Assembly (NCBI GenBank): GCA_907164885.2
Contig: OU015492.1
Span: 191,841,539-191,905,538 of the forward strand
Source: Dolomedes plantarius
Lineage: Eukaryota; Arthropoda; Arachnida; Araneae; Dolomedidae
Length of the DNA stretch: 64,000 nucleotides
Direction: 5' to 3'
Shown piece after piece: positions 20,699 through 33,498 of the stretch. How positions within the stretch are numbered: the first letter of the stretch is position 1; every line of letters starts with the position of its first letter. Position numbers and translations under genes: made by a program. A model generated the notes under the pieces. The model did no database searches. It was not told the DNA's origin and saw nothing but the letters and a program-made list of their open reading frames with translations.

Positions 20699-23119
20699 GT
20701 TAAGTCAATGGCTCTATACGACAAAGAGCTTAACAACTCACCAGATTCCAATTTTTTCGTGCTTTTTACCAGTCTCATTAGCTCTAAATTTATAATTATA
20801 ATATAAACCGTCCTGACTTGTATGGTATGCGGCGTGTTTTAACCTGCAGACCAGTCGCTACTCAGTAATCCTGAATACGCAGCCGAGGGTCCGCCTGTTT
20901 GCTCTAATCATTTAGGACTTAGGATCCGTGTCAAGTAGTACATACTACCGACTTTTGGCCCGAAATTCATAAACATACGGTTTATCAAAAGGGTGTGTAC
21001 AACAATTGTCATATTAATATTGGTTGTCATAGTAGAAACCGTCATATTAGACTTATTTAGTTGTGGGATTTACCAACATGTTTGAGGCAAGATGGCTGAC
21101 CATGATGAACAATGGAGAACTGCATTATATGTAGAGCTGTAAAAAGTAAATGATAGAGAATGACAGAGGATGACAAAATTTGCTAATGATCATTAGGTTT
21201 ATTACTTATAGAAAATAAAGGAACTTTAATGGACTTAGGGTCCATGGCTTATGGCCGTTAAATTACAGTAAGGTACATTGGAGAGATTCTAGGTGGGATC
21301 TTGAGGGTAGTCCAATAGCGGGAATCGCTCCAGGAACACCACCGAGAAGGGCGTCGGGCTTTTATCATCTAGCAGGAACATCTTTCTCGGGCCAGTTTCA
21401 GTCGCTAACTGCTCTCGTAAATTCACTCCCCGTCTGGAGCACGGCGTCACCACGTGACATGATGCGAACACCACCTGGAGAAGGTTCCGCCAATTTCAAG
21501 CTCCAAGGCGCGCGGTGATTGCTGTGGACAAAAGATTATTCATGTGGTTCTGCGAGGAGAAAGGGGATAAGCAGTGAAAAGTTGGATAATCGTGGTTGCA
21601 ACCCTATCTGCGGATTACGTTGGTATTTCCGCTGATAAGACGAGGGACGCTGAAAATGTGAAATGGGTGCATTTCTCGTGTACTTCTCCCGACTGTCTGG
21701 GGAAAATACACAAATATAGGAATCATGGGAGTACAGCCCCCTCACTGCGTTTTTGTATGTGCATATCACTATAGACTTATTACCAGTGTTATATAGAGCT
21801 TTACAAGCATTTAAAAACGTTACGACAACAATAAATGACAAATACAAATAGATGGGCAATTTTGGATAACATGCAAATGTAGTGTAGCAGTTGAGGCTTC
21901 AAGTGAGAGAGTTAAATTTTTGAAATTGCTGCTTAAATCTTGCAGGTATCCCATCTGCGATCAGTATCCTGTTGCAGAGCATTTTTTAACTCCAAGATAT
22001 AACTTTTGTATCCTTGACGTTTTGACTGGGACGAATCCTGCATTTCTCTCAGAGAAACCTCATCACCGTTTGATTATGAGTCACATAGTAGAACTGCTCT
22101 AAGTAAATCAATGTAATTCGTAATCCAAAGTTAACTCGGCCCGCCCGAAGGTATCCGGGGAAATTTTACCGACGATCGACCCCGCGACAGCAATTCCGCC
22201 CACTATAAGGCAACAAATTAAATTTCTAAGCCCGAACTTCGGGAAAATAGTAGAGCGTAAACAAGTTTAGAAAGCGTCCACTGCACTGCAATTTACATCA
22301 ACTTTATGCTATCCTGCCTAACTCACTTTCGCTGCCTAAACTTTATTGTTATTTCACATTACATCAAGATTATTTCCCAGTGTAGTGTACAAAATCTACA
22401 ATAATATTTCAATTAATATACATGTTCAGTTAATATCACCTTCCTTACATATATGGAACTCATTATTTGTATAATTATACTGCAATTACTTTAACTTATT
22501 CGCCACACTTAATAAATGAATGCATATCACAATTTACTATTTTCAATATAATTAAATCTATAACATCAAATCACAAATGCCCCTATATAGTTGCACAACT
22601 CAGTAACATCAATTAGAAAAACATAATTTGATTATTTAATAAATATAAATGAACAATTAACAGAAGTTGTTCCTTGCTTAGGGCCATGCAAACACTCGTG
22701 ACTTTGCAAAAAAATAGGGATCTATCCTTTGCCTCCAAAATACAAGAAATTTAATCATCTAACCGTATAACTAACACAATATACTCACATATAACAATAA
22801 CTTAACATTAACATGAACTACAACTCAGTTGCGCTCGCTTTAATCCCCCCCCCCTCAGTGGTTAGACAAGTCCTATAATAGGTGAAAATCACTGAACAAT
22901 AGGTCGACCCAAATCTTAAGTGTTCGTAGATCCCATATATGAGCTACGGCACTGGGTTGAGAAGTCGAAATATTAGCCGTTTGGGTTACCAAGTAGCGGA
23001 TAGTGTTGGATCATAAGGTCTTGAACCACGGATTTAATAAACTTGCGACAGTAATAATCGCTGAAAAAGCGGATCGTCGGCTAACTTGAAATGTCACTTG
23101 AGAGTTTAGCTCTTATCTA

Positions 23120-23930
23120 CCTCCAGTTGCTGCATTCAAACAAGCAGTGTTCCATGGTTTGATTGTGCCCGCACCCTAGGCACTGAGCATCCCGAGGAGA
23201 CGATTTTGATACTGACCTACGCATTCATGCTGCGTGATGGCTTGATTGATGATAAAGTCCCCAGCTATTCTCTTCGTTGTTTTTTGGGGATAAGTTGCGT
23301 GTACCGGTCTCCCTAAATTACTATTATGCCATCGATCCTGCCACACTCCTATATAATACTTCTTGATTTTAATTGTTCTCGTGTGAACTTATATTCTCCC
23401 GTTGTCTGGTCCAATTCGGTAGCTAATTTAGCCTCTACGTCAACTTGCTCGTTTTGTACATTACCCGCATGGACATTCACCCAGTGCAGGTTGATTACTA
23501 TACTATTCTCCTGCATAAACTCCTTTAGATTTTCTATTAATTCTCCCTTTTAACTTAGTGCGCTGAGTGCCTGTAAGGTGCTCCTACAATCACTATAGAT
23601 GTCTACTTCTTTTATGTTATTATGTATAGCGTCATCTACGGCCAGCCTAATTGCTCTAATTTCTACACTGTAGGATGAGGCTTCGTTTGATAATCTCTCC
23701 TTCAATAATATAGCTTTCCTATTACCGACGTATCTAATGCAAGCTGCGCCCACTCTATTCTTTATCTTAGACCCATCAGCGTAATATACTGTATCCGTAA
23801 TGTTTTCTATCTTATACGTCCATTTATAGGTGACCATAACCCTAACTATGCGTATCTTCTCATTCTTGATTTCGCAATTTAAAGCATTGTATACCTCTTT
23901 TCTCAGGCGTATTTCCCTTCCTTCTGCGTA
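23120..23930 (-). pseudogene. Non-LTR retrotransposon RNase H / C-terminal fragment
   Basis: The minus strand encodes KVYAEGREIRLRKEVYNALN, then an RNase H domain: VYYADGSKIKNRVGAACI (D-G-S), SSYSVEIRAIRLAVDDAI (catalytic E), VDIYSDCRSTLQAL (S-D), NLHWVNVHAGNVQNEQVDVE. It ends with a Cys/His cluster CLGCGHNQTMEHCLFECSNW. Stops after LSALS and further downstream break the frame. No reverse transcriptase precedes it. This layout is typical of the 3' end of I/R1/Loa-type elements. Its 5' edge lies about 60 bp upstream of the next NCKX exon. Confidence 0.85.
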
Positions 23931-23996
23931 TACTTTTTATAGGTCACATTCTATATTTAGCCTTCAGATTATAATTCGTAATTTATCTATTCCTAG

Positions 23997-24133
23997 GTGA
24001 TGGGACTCACATTCCTCGCTGCCGGCACAAGCATTCCAGATCTTATAACTAGCGTTTTAGTGGCCCGCAAAGGATTTGGAGACATGGCAGTGTCCAGTTC
24101 CGTCGGAAGTAATATCTTTGACGTGTCAGTCGG
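23997..24133 (+). CDS. NCKX: NCKX exchanger, third exon in window: alpha-2 ion-binding repeat
   Basis: This exon is 137 bp; it enters in phase 0 and leaves after two bases of a Gly codon. The acceptor is TATTCCTAG (ends 23996) and the donor GTAAGT (starts 24134). The peptide [20 protein letters not shown] then [20 protein letters not shown] and FDVSVG is the second alpha repeat, which forms half of the cation site. The Asp of IPDLITS, its Thr three residues on, and the Asp of NIFD 27 residues later sit at the spacing known for human NCKX2 Asp548, Thr551 and Asp575. The last is the residue associated with K+ dependence, so a K+-dependent exchanger is expected. No key residue is missing. Confidence 0.96.
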
Positions 24134-24140
24134 GTAAGTT

Positions 24141-24776
24141 AACAGAATTCGGATACACATCTGAAATGCAAGCAATTACTAAAATTAAATTAGCATTACT
24201 TAAGGGAATAATGTAATTCAGAAAAGGAATGTTCCTCAAATTTTTGGTTTAATTCATTTGTGGTACAAATATTGGCCGCAAGGTTAGGAAGGCTGGGTTC
24301 AATCATCATTCCTAACAGACCGTTGGAAAGAGCGATAACCGGTCGTTAGGAAGATCAAGATAAACATTCTAGATAGTAGAATTTCAACATAAATTTTTGT
24401 TCATTATGATAAAATGGACAAATAAAGAATTATAATCCCAATAATGTTTACCATATCAAACAGAATTCGGATACACATCTGAAATGCAAGCAATTACTAA
24501 AATTAAATTAGCATTACTTAAGGGAATAAAGTAATTCAGAAAAGGAATGTTCCTCAAATTTTCGGTTTAATTCATTTGTGGTACAAATATTGGCCGCAAG
24601 GTTAGGAAGGCTGGGTTCAATCATCATTCCTAACAGACCGATGGGAACAGCGATAACGGGTCGTTAGGAAGATCCAGATAAACATTCTAGATAGTAAAAT
24701 TTCAACATAAATTTTTGTTCATTATGATAAAATTGACAAATAAAGAATTATAATGCCAATAATGTTTACCATATCA
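24141..24776. repeat. 318-bp tandem duplication just inside the intron
   Basis: AACAGAATTCGGATACACAT begins at 24141 and again at 24459, and the two 318-bp units are nearly identical. A third partial start (AACAGAATTC, then divergent) follows at about 24777. Each unit contains GGGTTCAATCATC, which resembles a pol III B box, so a SINE relic may be inside. The first unit begins 7 bp after the exon's GT donor. Confidence 0.92.
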
Positions 24777-25279
24777 AACAGAATTCTTCACATCACCAGG
24801 CTAGTTCCGTTTACAGAATATCGGTCTCGAGGCTAAGAATCTAGGTTCCATCTTGGGTTTTTCCAGTAGGTCGTTCCAAGTTTAAAGCGTTGCATCTAAT
24901 TAAAATTTTAAACCAGCATTGTGAAGATATTATTAAAACGTATTATCAACTACTGAAGAGCGGTATGCAATATGGTAATTCCACCGAAAGCATGAATGCA
25001 TCATATTCAGTAATAAATAAGAATCATGATTGTCACAGTAATGTAATATTTAAACATCAAAAGTAATAGATTAGTTTTGTCTCGTCGTTCTTCAAAATTT
25101 CAAATAATTTAACTGTTATCTAATTATTTGATTGGTTAATGTATAAAATTTCTGAAGACTAAGATTCCCTGGAATTTCCGTCATAAAATTTTTAACGTCT
25201 AAAATTTCTTACCAGATTTTTCATCTTATTGTATTTATCTCGGTGACACTGCCTTGCATACTTACTCAATTATTACCAT

Positions 25280-27030
25280 GTTTTTATTAACTCGCTTTCT
25301 TGTTTGTTTGTTTGTGCGTGTGTTTGTCCCGTACAAATCTTGAAATCGATTTTTAACTAACTTCCCGACTAGCTAGACAATTGAAACTTTTAGAATAGCT
25401 CAGAACACGATGACAATGCATTATTTTAATACTCTTAGCCATCTTTAAGCAGAATTAAATACATTTGTAGTTAATTTTGTTTTGTAGACTGGTGCAGCCA
25501 TCTGTCGGCCGGGACGGGAACGAAAAGTTAAACGCAAGTTAGCTTCCAATTATTTTCATTTTCTTTCAAGTTGATGGGATAATTCCTCAAACAAAATTTT
25601 AAAAAGTATTTATGAATACATAGAATTATCAAGTTTATATGATTCAACAGAAAATTTAAAAACATGGTATATAAAAAGTTCTTTTTATCTTGTAATTATT
25701 TTTTGTTTCAACACAAAACAACTAGGCTCTCTCAAGAACCGATTTCGGATATTTTGTGTTTTAGACAAGTGGGCAGATCGCTACACCTTGAAATCATATC
25801 AGGATCTTCTTTAAAGAATCTCGCGTTCTCTCATTTCATGAAAGGACCTCAGACCCTCTCAATGTTTCACCAACACTATCGATTATACGATGGAGGCACA
25901 TCTCACACTTTATCTTTCATTTTTAAATTTAATTGAAAAAACCAACATCGTTCGGACACCATAGTCAGACCTACAGCTTTCCGAACCGGAATGCTTGTGA
26001 TCAGTCCTCAAAACCGATTGATTATCTTCCTAAACAAATTCCCCGTGTTTTCATATGTTTATTTATTATTTCTGTATATTCTAAAATATTGTAATATAAG
26101 TTTGAGATAAACTGAAAAAGAAATTCACATTCATAGTGCAAAAAAAATAAATTTTAGAAGATAATTTTTTTGTCGTTTTACAAGAAAGACAAACGTTTGC
26201 TTATGACTCTTGTGTTCTGCTGATTACATTTATGTAAACAAAATTATTTTTTACGAATTCATAAATTCTTGTTTGAAATTGCTTTCTCTTTATATTTCAT
26301 TTAAGACAGCATCACTCATGTTGAGTATTTTTAAGGTGACTTTCAAAACACGAAAATTAGTTTCATTGTTCCCCTTTTGATAAAAACCGTCAATTATTTT
26401 AAATGTTAAACTTGTATGTCACCATAAGAAATAATTTAAAGAATCGTATTACAAACATTTGAATTATTAGTAGAAAAGACTAGTGCAAATGATAGTACTT
26501 GTATTCTTTAAAGTGCCTTAAATTACAGTATTAGGGTTAACGAACAAAATTTGAGAAAATTGGTATCAACAATGATATATTAGTTTCATTGCAGATACAA
26601 CACACGCGAAACTTTTCTGTATTTTAATCCTCTTATTTAAATTTTTAATAATTACAAAATAAAAAGAACTTTTTATATACCATGTTTTTAAATTTTCCGT
26701 TGAATCATGTAAACTTGAGAATTCTATATACTAATAAATACTTTTTAAAAAAATTTTTGATGAATTATCCTATCAACTTGAAAGAAAAATGAAAATAATT
26801 GGAAGTTAACTTGCGTTTAACTTTTCGTTCCTGTCCCGGCCGATAGATGGCTGCACCAGTCTACAAAACAAAATTAACTGAAAATGGATTCAAATCTGCT
26901 TAAAAATGGCTAAAAGTATTAAAATAATTCATTGTCACCGTGTTCTGAGCTATTCTAAAAGTTTCACATGTCTAACTAGTCGGGAAGTTAGTTAAAAATC
27001 GATTGCAATATTTGTAGGGACAAACACACA
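25280..27030. mobile_element. Element with ~380-bp terminal inverted repeats (unclassified)
   Basis: About 25300-25705 and 26655-27030 are long inverted copies sharing TTTTTAACTAACTTCCCGAC, TTAGAATAGCTCAGAACACG, GACTGGTGCAGCCATCT and AAACATGGTATATAAAAAGT. The ~950-bp interior has no recognisable protein. It is either one foldback element of ~1.75 kb or two inverted copies of a ~400-bp element. Confidence 0.65.
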
Positions 27031-28107
27031 TTATTTTATTCTTAAAAAATAATGCAGTACCTAATAGTTCCAGAATGAGAATTTTATTATGGTTTCAGTA
27101 ATCACATAAAAGTTAACTGGAGAGAAAAGTTTCATCTTTAAATTATTCCTGCAAATCAAATATAAAGCTAGTATTCAAAATATTATGCTACTTATGATTC
27201 AGATATAAAACGAAAGAAAGGCAGTAAAAAAAAATCTCTAAAATTACAATTCAGAGAGTAATAACCCCTAGTAGGTCTCTTCCGGATTCTTCAGGATTCA
27301 ATAAAGAAAAACACAGATGGAGTTTCATGACTCCTTAATATTACATTCATTGAGCCGGAAATATACTTTTTTATGCTTAAATTTCATCACACAAATTTTT
27401 ATTTCTTTTTCACCATATGTATTTCAATGATCATACAAAAATGTTTCAAATTAATGGACTAGTTTTTGGTGTCCATCAACTTATTTATGTAACCTATGAA
27501 ACTTTTTTTTTTTTACACGAAAGAGGTATTTCACTTCTTAATTCGTTTTAAAATGGATTAATTACCTTGGGAATAAGATTCTTCAAATAATTAATATATT
27601 TTCACGTAAAATTTAATGCTTATAGGTATAAATAATGTGGTCCCACACAGTTTTTACAGTTTTAGTTTAGATTAAGACAACCTTCATGCGTGTAAAGCTT
27701 CGACGCTTACGTCACTTTTGATCAAGAAAATGTTTTGATCGAGAACTGATCAAGAAAAAAGGCTCTTTTGATCAAGACAAAAGACAGAACTGCCACCCAA
27801 CGAATATAATGATTAACTTCTACGATGAAAAAAATAATTTCACGTGGTCTCTTCTAACGAAACTACCGCGGATTATTAAGGTAGGATTACTTATCGTTGC
27901 TTACTTCTTTTTTTTTCGAAAAATTCCTACATACGAAGAGAAGGATGAGTGATAACCCTATGCAGAATAGTTATATGGTAATAAAAATAAGTTGAATATG
28001 TCTACTCTGCCACTCTTGACTTCTTACTCGCGACGAAGGTTTTAGCGTCATAAATTTTGCTTTACCGCGGACCGTTATGAACGTAATCCTTCGTAAAAAG
28101 AAATAAA

Positions 28108-28129
28108 AGAGAGAGAGAGAGAGAGAGAG
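28108..28129. repeat. (GA)11 microsatellite
   Basis: An uninterrupted AG dinucleotide run within the NCKX intron. Confidence 0.95.
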
Positions 28130-29635
28130 CGAAGGAATTGAGTTTGGCGGCATAATATTCCTTTAAAAAGTAAATGCATTTTTTCTTTGCCAAACTCCTG
28201 CGTCTTAAACCACAGCGTCCTTTCTGAACTTCACTTCCCAATTGTCGATAATGATGTGTTATAATACCTGCAACTTAAAGGGGTTATACTCGAAGCCATA
28301 GAAGAGAAACACATCAACCGAAAAGTGTTTATACCCGTCATTCATTTGCCACTAAATCAGTACTTATATAGGGACCTTGACCTAAAACCTTCCGAATGCA
28401 TCATCGCTAAAATCTCATGACATGTATGTCACGTAACAGTGTTGTTACAAAGGACTATCGATTGATTCTAATTCAAAAAGCTATCTCCCGGCTTGTAGAT
28501 TGGAATCTCTCGGCGACTAATGATAAAAGATGTCTAAAATAACATTGAAGGTACATGTGAATTATATAAATATATGTAAGGAAAATTTAATCGTTCGGAT
28601 ACAAATCTTTTCCTATAGATTTCTTTAATATATATGTTAAAAGACAAATTAGCTTTCGGAATGTCTATGCGGTTTGCGATTTTCCTCATCATGTGTAATA
28701 TTATTTTTTTTATTATTATTTTTTATTTTATTTTTATTTTTTTAATTTGACTACTTTTGCAAAATACTGCGACAAAACTCTACCATCAAGTTATTTAATG
28801 GATTTTAAAGAAAATAAGTCTAACCGTTCCTATAAGCTGACAAAAAATATTTTTAATCAATCAATTTATAAAGCATATGGATAGCATTCGATTTTAAAGA
28901 ACATTTTAATAACATTTTTTACCCCTTTTTTTTTCCCTTGCTCTTCAGTAGGTTTATTGTTAGAATCATCCGTGGTCTCTAATATTGCTTTCTTGACATC
29001 ACTCGAAATACATTTCCACCATCTGAAATTTGGCAAACTAATATTTAGAGAACAGTGGATTCTGGTTTTCAAAACTTTATTAACATTCTTTTGATAATTT
29101 TCAAGTATTTAATATCATAACTTTATGACTAGATGAAAAGTAGATGAATATATGTGTTTGGGAATTTTTGTGCTTTGTGGAAACCCACTATGTTTAACAC
29201 ATAATTCAATCATAAAAGGAAATTACTATAGTTCTACTCATTTCGAAGGCAATATTTCCTAACATTTTAACAATGAATGCTCTTCAACTGTGTTTTAAAA
29301 CTTGCAAGATCTCAAAACCTTTTTTTTCCCCAAATTTTGTTGACGTATTCTTCAAACTTTGCAGTGTTTTGAGTTCATAATCTGGTAATCTGTTAATGTA
29401 CAGATTAAATTTTTAACTTTATGATTCTTTAGACTATACCACTTAAATCTGCTGTAGACTGATAATAATATGCGCACACTAACGTCCATTAGCTGCTTAT
29501 AATAAATTTGGGGTGGGGGTGAGTTATACACACATTAAATTGTGGCAGCTAATTTTGTTTAGAAAACAAGCAAGCAAAGAATCGCCCAGAGTTGTATTTC
29601 GTTATACAGCGCATCTCAAGAATCCTTTTTTTCCA

Positions 29636-30070
29636 TGTTTTTATTAACTTGCTTTCTTGTTTGTTTGTGTGTGTGTATTTGTCCCTTACAAATCTTGCAA
29701 TCGATTTTTAACTAACTTCCCGACTAGTTAGACATTTGAAACTTTTAGAATAGCTCAGAACACGATGACAATGCATTTTTTTAATACTTTTAGCCATCTT
29801 TAAGCAGATTTTTATCATGTTTTTATTATTTTCAATTAATTTTGTTTTGTAGACTGGTGCAGCCATCTATCGGCCGGAACGGTAGCGAAAAGTTAAACGC
29901 AAGTTAACTTCCAATTAACTTCATATTCTTTTAAGTTGATGGGATAATTTATCAAAAAAAAATTTTTTTAAGTATTTATTAATACATAGAATTGTCAAGT
30001 TTATATGATTCAATAGAAAATTTAAAAACATGGTATATAAAAAGTTTTTTTTATCTTGTAATTATTTTGT
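29636..30070 (+). repeat. Third copy of the ~400-bp family, solo
   Basis: It matches 25280-25705 from CATGTTTTTATTAACT(C/T)GC to TATCTTGTAATTATTTT in the same order and orientation. A partial internal duplication near 29815-29830 repeats ATCATGTTTTTATTA. No inverted partner follows, unlike the pair at 25280-27030. Confidence 0.85.
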
Positions 30071-33000
30071 ATGTAGAACTCTTATATCCAGATTTTCATA
30101 AATGTAAAGTACCAAATTTCAATTACAAATAATAATCATGGATATAGTTGTCATTTATTATAAAATCAGTTACTCCCTACATTACGAACTAACTCCGACC
30201 AACAACTTTCTGCACGGGCCCTCTACTAAGTTTTCCTTTTTAACGGGTTTCTTCATCACACAGTTTTTTTGTCTTCGATAAAAGTCAGTTTCTTAAATCA
30301 AGCTTGATCTCCTCTGCATTGATGTTAGACGAAAAAACTCAGACACACACACTTCAACTTACCATGTTCTCGTATCAATGGCTTCTACTACACTACGTTA
30401 TGCTTTCTTATTTTACTATGGCTTTTTTTCTTTTTCTCTCTCCTTTAAAGAGTGATGGGTTGTTCTAAAAACTGGATTTTAGAGAATTTGATGACGGGAA
30501 GTTCAGCTTAACCACAGACTGATTAGTAAATAGAAGATATTTCTCCCATCCTCAATGATCGAGTCTCGGGAAGATTTTCGCGGGTGTGATATTATCATAA
30601 AAAGTTCTGACCGTGACGTCGCAGGTGGAAGTAGCCACTAAGAACTAAGAACAGAATTATCGAGGGATTCATTTCCAAAACTATGGAGTTAAAAAAAGAA
30701 AATCGCGTGTTATCCCATTAATTACCTTTCAAAACAAACAAGTTCAAAATTTTTCATGCATTTTAAGTATCGAAATTTGATGCCATAAATCTACTAGTTG
30801 ATTCATCATTTAAATAAAACTGGTTTTAGCGAAATTATAATTCAATAATGGCTTTTAGCTTTATTTTTATTTATTTTTATTTAGATTTTCTAAGAAATGT
30901 TTTATTTTCTCAAAAGGAAAAGAATAACTGCATCAAAACAGTGAATTTAAACAAAGCATTTTAGGAACTAATAACATAAAGCAAATACTCCGCAAAGAAA
31001 TACAAAATTTGATTTGTTAATTTTTTCGGTACTGGAGTAAAGTCGTAGATCTCTGATATTTTATTTATTTTGCTTTTTTACTATTACTTTTACTTCCACC
31101 AGTACTACTGAACAACTTTGAAGTATTTTTTAAACTTTTTTATACATTAAAACGTTTATCTGTGTTTTCAGGTACAACTAATTCTTTCTCGGTCTTTTCA
31201 ATCTTTCTTCTCTTTATTTTTCAGTCTTTTCTGTCGGTGTAAGCTTTTTAATTTGTCATTAAGTTTCAGAAATTGTTATATAAATGAAAAGAGAAACACC
31301 TGATATTAATATAACACTGCATGTATCGGCAAAAACGATGATAATTTAAGCCATCGATAACATACCGTTTATGATTAATTTTTATCGTTTCCGTTAAAAA
31401 AAACTCTGCTTTTATAGTCTTTGATGCATAACAACCACAACTGTTCATCACATGAGCCCTTTATCGTATATATACGTAATATCGATTGACATCGCTGGAA
31501 GAAGGGAAAAAAAGAGGAAAATGGAAAGAATTGTTAATCTTCTTTCGCAACTTTTGACATCAGTTTTGTAGAATTCGTTCCAAAAGTTTTTGACAGCCCA
31601 TTGTATGTAGCAAAGGGAGAAATGGTCTTTATTGCTGAAATGTTAAATTTAGTTTCAGTAAATGTTCTTTCTGCTTTGAATCGGAAAACAAAAGTGAACT
31701 CTCTGCACGTGCAAAGTCGAGAGATAAAAGCTACTTTTTCAGCATTTTTAAGGGATTTTATTTTTTGTTTTTAAATACACTATGTAATTATTTTTGTCAT
31801 ATATCTCTTTATATTAAGATAATTATGCATTTTAAAAAATATTTTAATAATTTAATACTTTATATAAAGAAATTTTTAAGTTTCAAATTTGAAACATTTT
31901 GATTTTTGAAATATCCGCCTAGCCAATAGCTCTATTTGCATAAATTTTCTCATTAGTGCACAGTAAAGGTTTCCACGTGATTTTCCTTCAGGAATTATTA
32001 CTTTTTTATAAATAAAATCCTTCTTAATATGTTAATACATTTTTATATAGACGGGGCGAGGTAATCTTTTATAGAGGGAAGTTTTCGCTTGAGAGAGGGA
32101 AAATATTTTCAGAACCTTGAGGTTAAACAAAAAAATCTTGAAGACAGTTTAGTCACATTAGAACAAAGGAACACCGAGAAAAAATTCATAGAGACCTTGC
32201 GAGTAATTTTCTTTTTTTCTACTCTTTTCTTCTCCATAAGATGCAAATGTCTGGTTAAGAGATTAACTCTAGAGCTATTTCCTTGTGGACAAGTTTGTTG
32301 TGCTTAGCATCTCTAGACCATGATACGAAATTGTTATATCACTAATGAGCCTGATTCTGTACTTCTGTAGATGTACACTTTGGAGTTGTACGGTTTAAGG
32401 AGCTCCTTAAGCTCTTGGCTGTTATGACGTTATAATGCCATTTTTTGAGAGTCGGTGTTACAGGGAAGATGTACCTAGAAATTCTACAGTACCACGTACA
32501 TTCCATGGTACAGACACTTTTTTCCAATTACTGTTCTCGGTTTCCGAGTCGATAATGTGCTTTAATGTGCCCAAAATTATGCTTATGGGGTGTCATGATC
32601 ACTATGAGTTAGCGCAGTTTCTTCAGTTACCAGGCCGTTATATTATCGAGCTTAATATTATGGGAACTGGGTAAAACAGGTATGATCTTGATTTCCAACT
32701 CCTTTATCTTTTTTGAAATTTGGGAATGGTCTTGACTGGAATATAACAAAATTTCATAAGTATGTTGAGTATTCGTGTGCACCCTTCAGAATTGGTCGCA
32801 ATCACTGCTTGGGCCTGAGGTCGAAATCTCAGTCTAGTCATGGATGTTCTCGTATTATCTCCTCAAAAGGAGCAACGTTGGTTCATCTACTGGGTGATCC
32901 TAAAATGAAGTAGCCAAGCAAACTCGTGGTGATAATGAACAAAATGTCCTAAGGATAAGTGCTTGCCACATTGGAAAAAAATGTTAAATAGCATTGCTGC

Positions 33001-33248
33001 TGTTCTTTACGCTCGTAGTGACCCCATTCCTTTTTAATTGTGTTATTCGTCATCCCACTTAATGTTTCCATTATATCTGTATACCCTTCTGTATTTTTGA
33101 GCAACTCTCTTCAGTTAGTCTTATGCTTGGTTTATAATTTATTGATGCTTATACGTTACGCAAAGCTTTGACCATCTGACTCATGTAACGCTAATTTATC
33201 TTTTGGGTGTAAGTTTCCTAACAGATTAAACTTACTTTCTCTTTTCAG

Positions 33249-33498
33249 GTTACCGTTACCCTGGTTCTTGGCATGTATGATCTTCGGTCCTGTAGAAGTG
33301 AGCAGCTCTGGCATGGCATGCTCGTTGCTTTTGCTCTTCCTGATGCTGCTCTTTGTGATCATTTCCATTGCAGCCTTCAAATGGAGGATGAATGTTGGAT
33401 TGGCGATGGTCATGTTCCTCCTATATTTCGTCTTCATCGCCTGTAGCCTACTGCTCGAGTATGGTGTGGTGCAATGCGATCAGCTGTTAGGAAAATGA
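33249..33498 (+). CDS. NCKX: NCKX exchanger, last coding exon and stop
   Basis: The acceptor is CTTTTCAG (ends 33248). The first base completes the Gly codon left by the previous exon, giving VGLPLPWFLACMIFGPVEVS. Two hydrophobic helices follow: MACSLLLLFLMLLFVIISIA, and after a KWRM loop LAMVMFLLYFVFIACSLLLE. The tail is YGVVQCDQLLGK with stop TGA at 33496-33498. The SNG/SSG..CS..LL..MLLFVI.SIA..KWRM pattern and the tail of about a dozen residues are typical of the NCKX C-terminus. The four exons together give 218 in-frame residues without a break, so the gene appears functional. The length of the 3' UTR is unknown; AATAAA occurs at 34420-34425 among other AT-rich candidates. Confidence 0.94.

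Larger units (their letters stand above)
12519..23996 (+). other. NCKX intron (11.5 kb)
   Basis: The intron is bounded by GTAAGT and TTCCTAG. It contains the 39-bp minisatellite, Helitron B with a helicase relic, a dead mariner-like element and a non-LTR RNase H fragment. The stretch 12786-16849 is AT-rich with no supported feature other than the hairpin at 14084-14120. The stretch 20699-23119 holds no recognised gene; it includes short GC-richer patches near 21290-21500 and 22130-22200 and a C10 run at 22845-22854. Confidence 0.85.
24134..33248 (+). other. NCKX intron (9.1 kb)
   Basis: The intron is bounded by GTAAGT and TCTCTTTTCAG. It contains the 318-bp duplication, three copies of a ~400-bp repeat and a (GA)n run. 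The stretches 24777-25279, 27031-29635 and 30071-33248 are otherwise AT-rich with no feature I can support. Confidence 0.85.

Noticed and set aside
21289..21859. Open frames in a GC-richer patch that might be an extra exon
   Set aside because: No family recognised, no in-phase splice sites linking to NCKX, and the exchanger sequence is already complete across the flanking exons.
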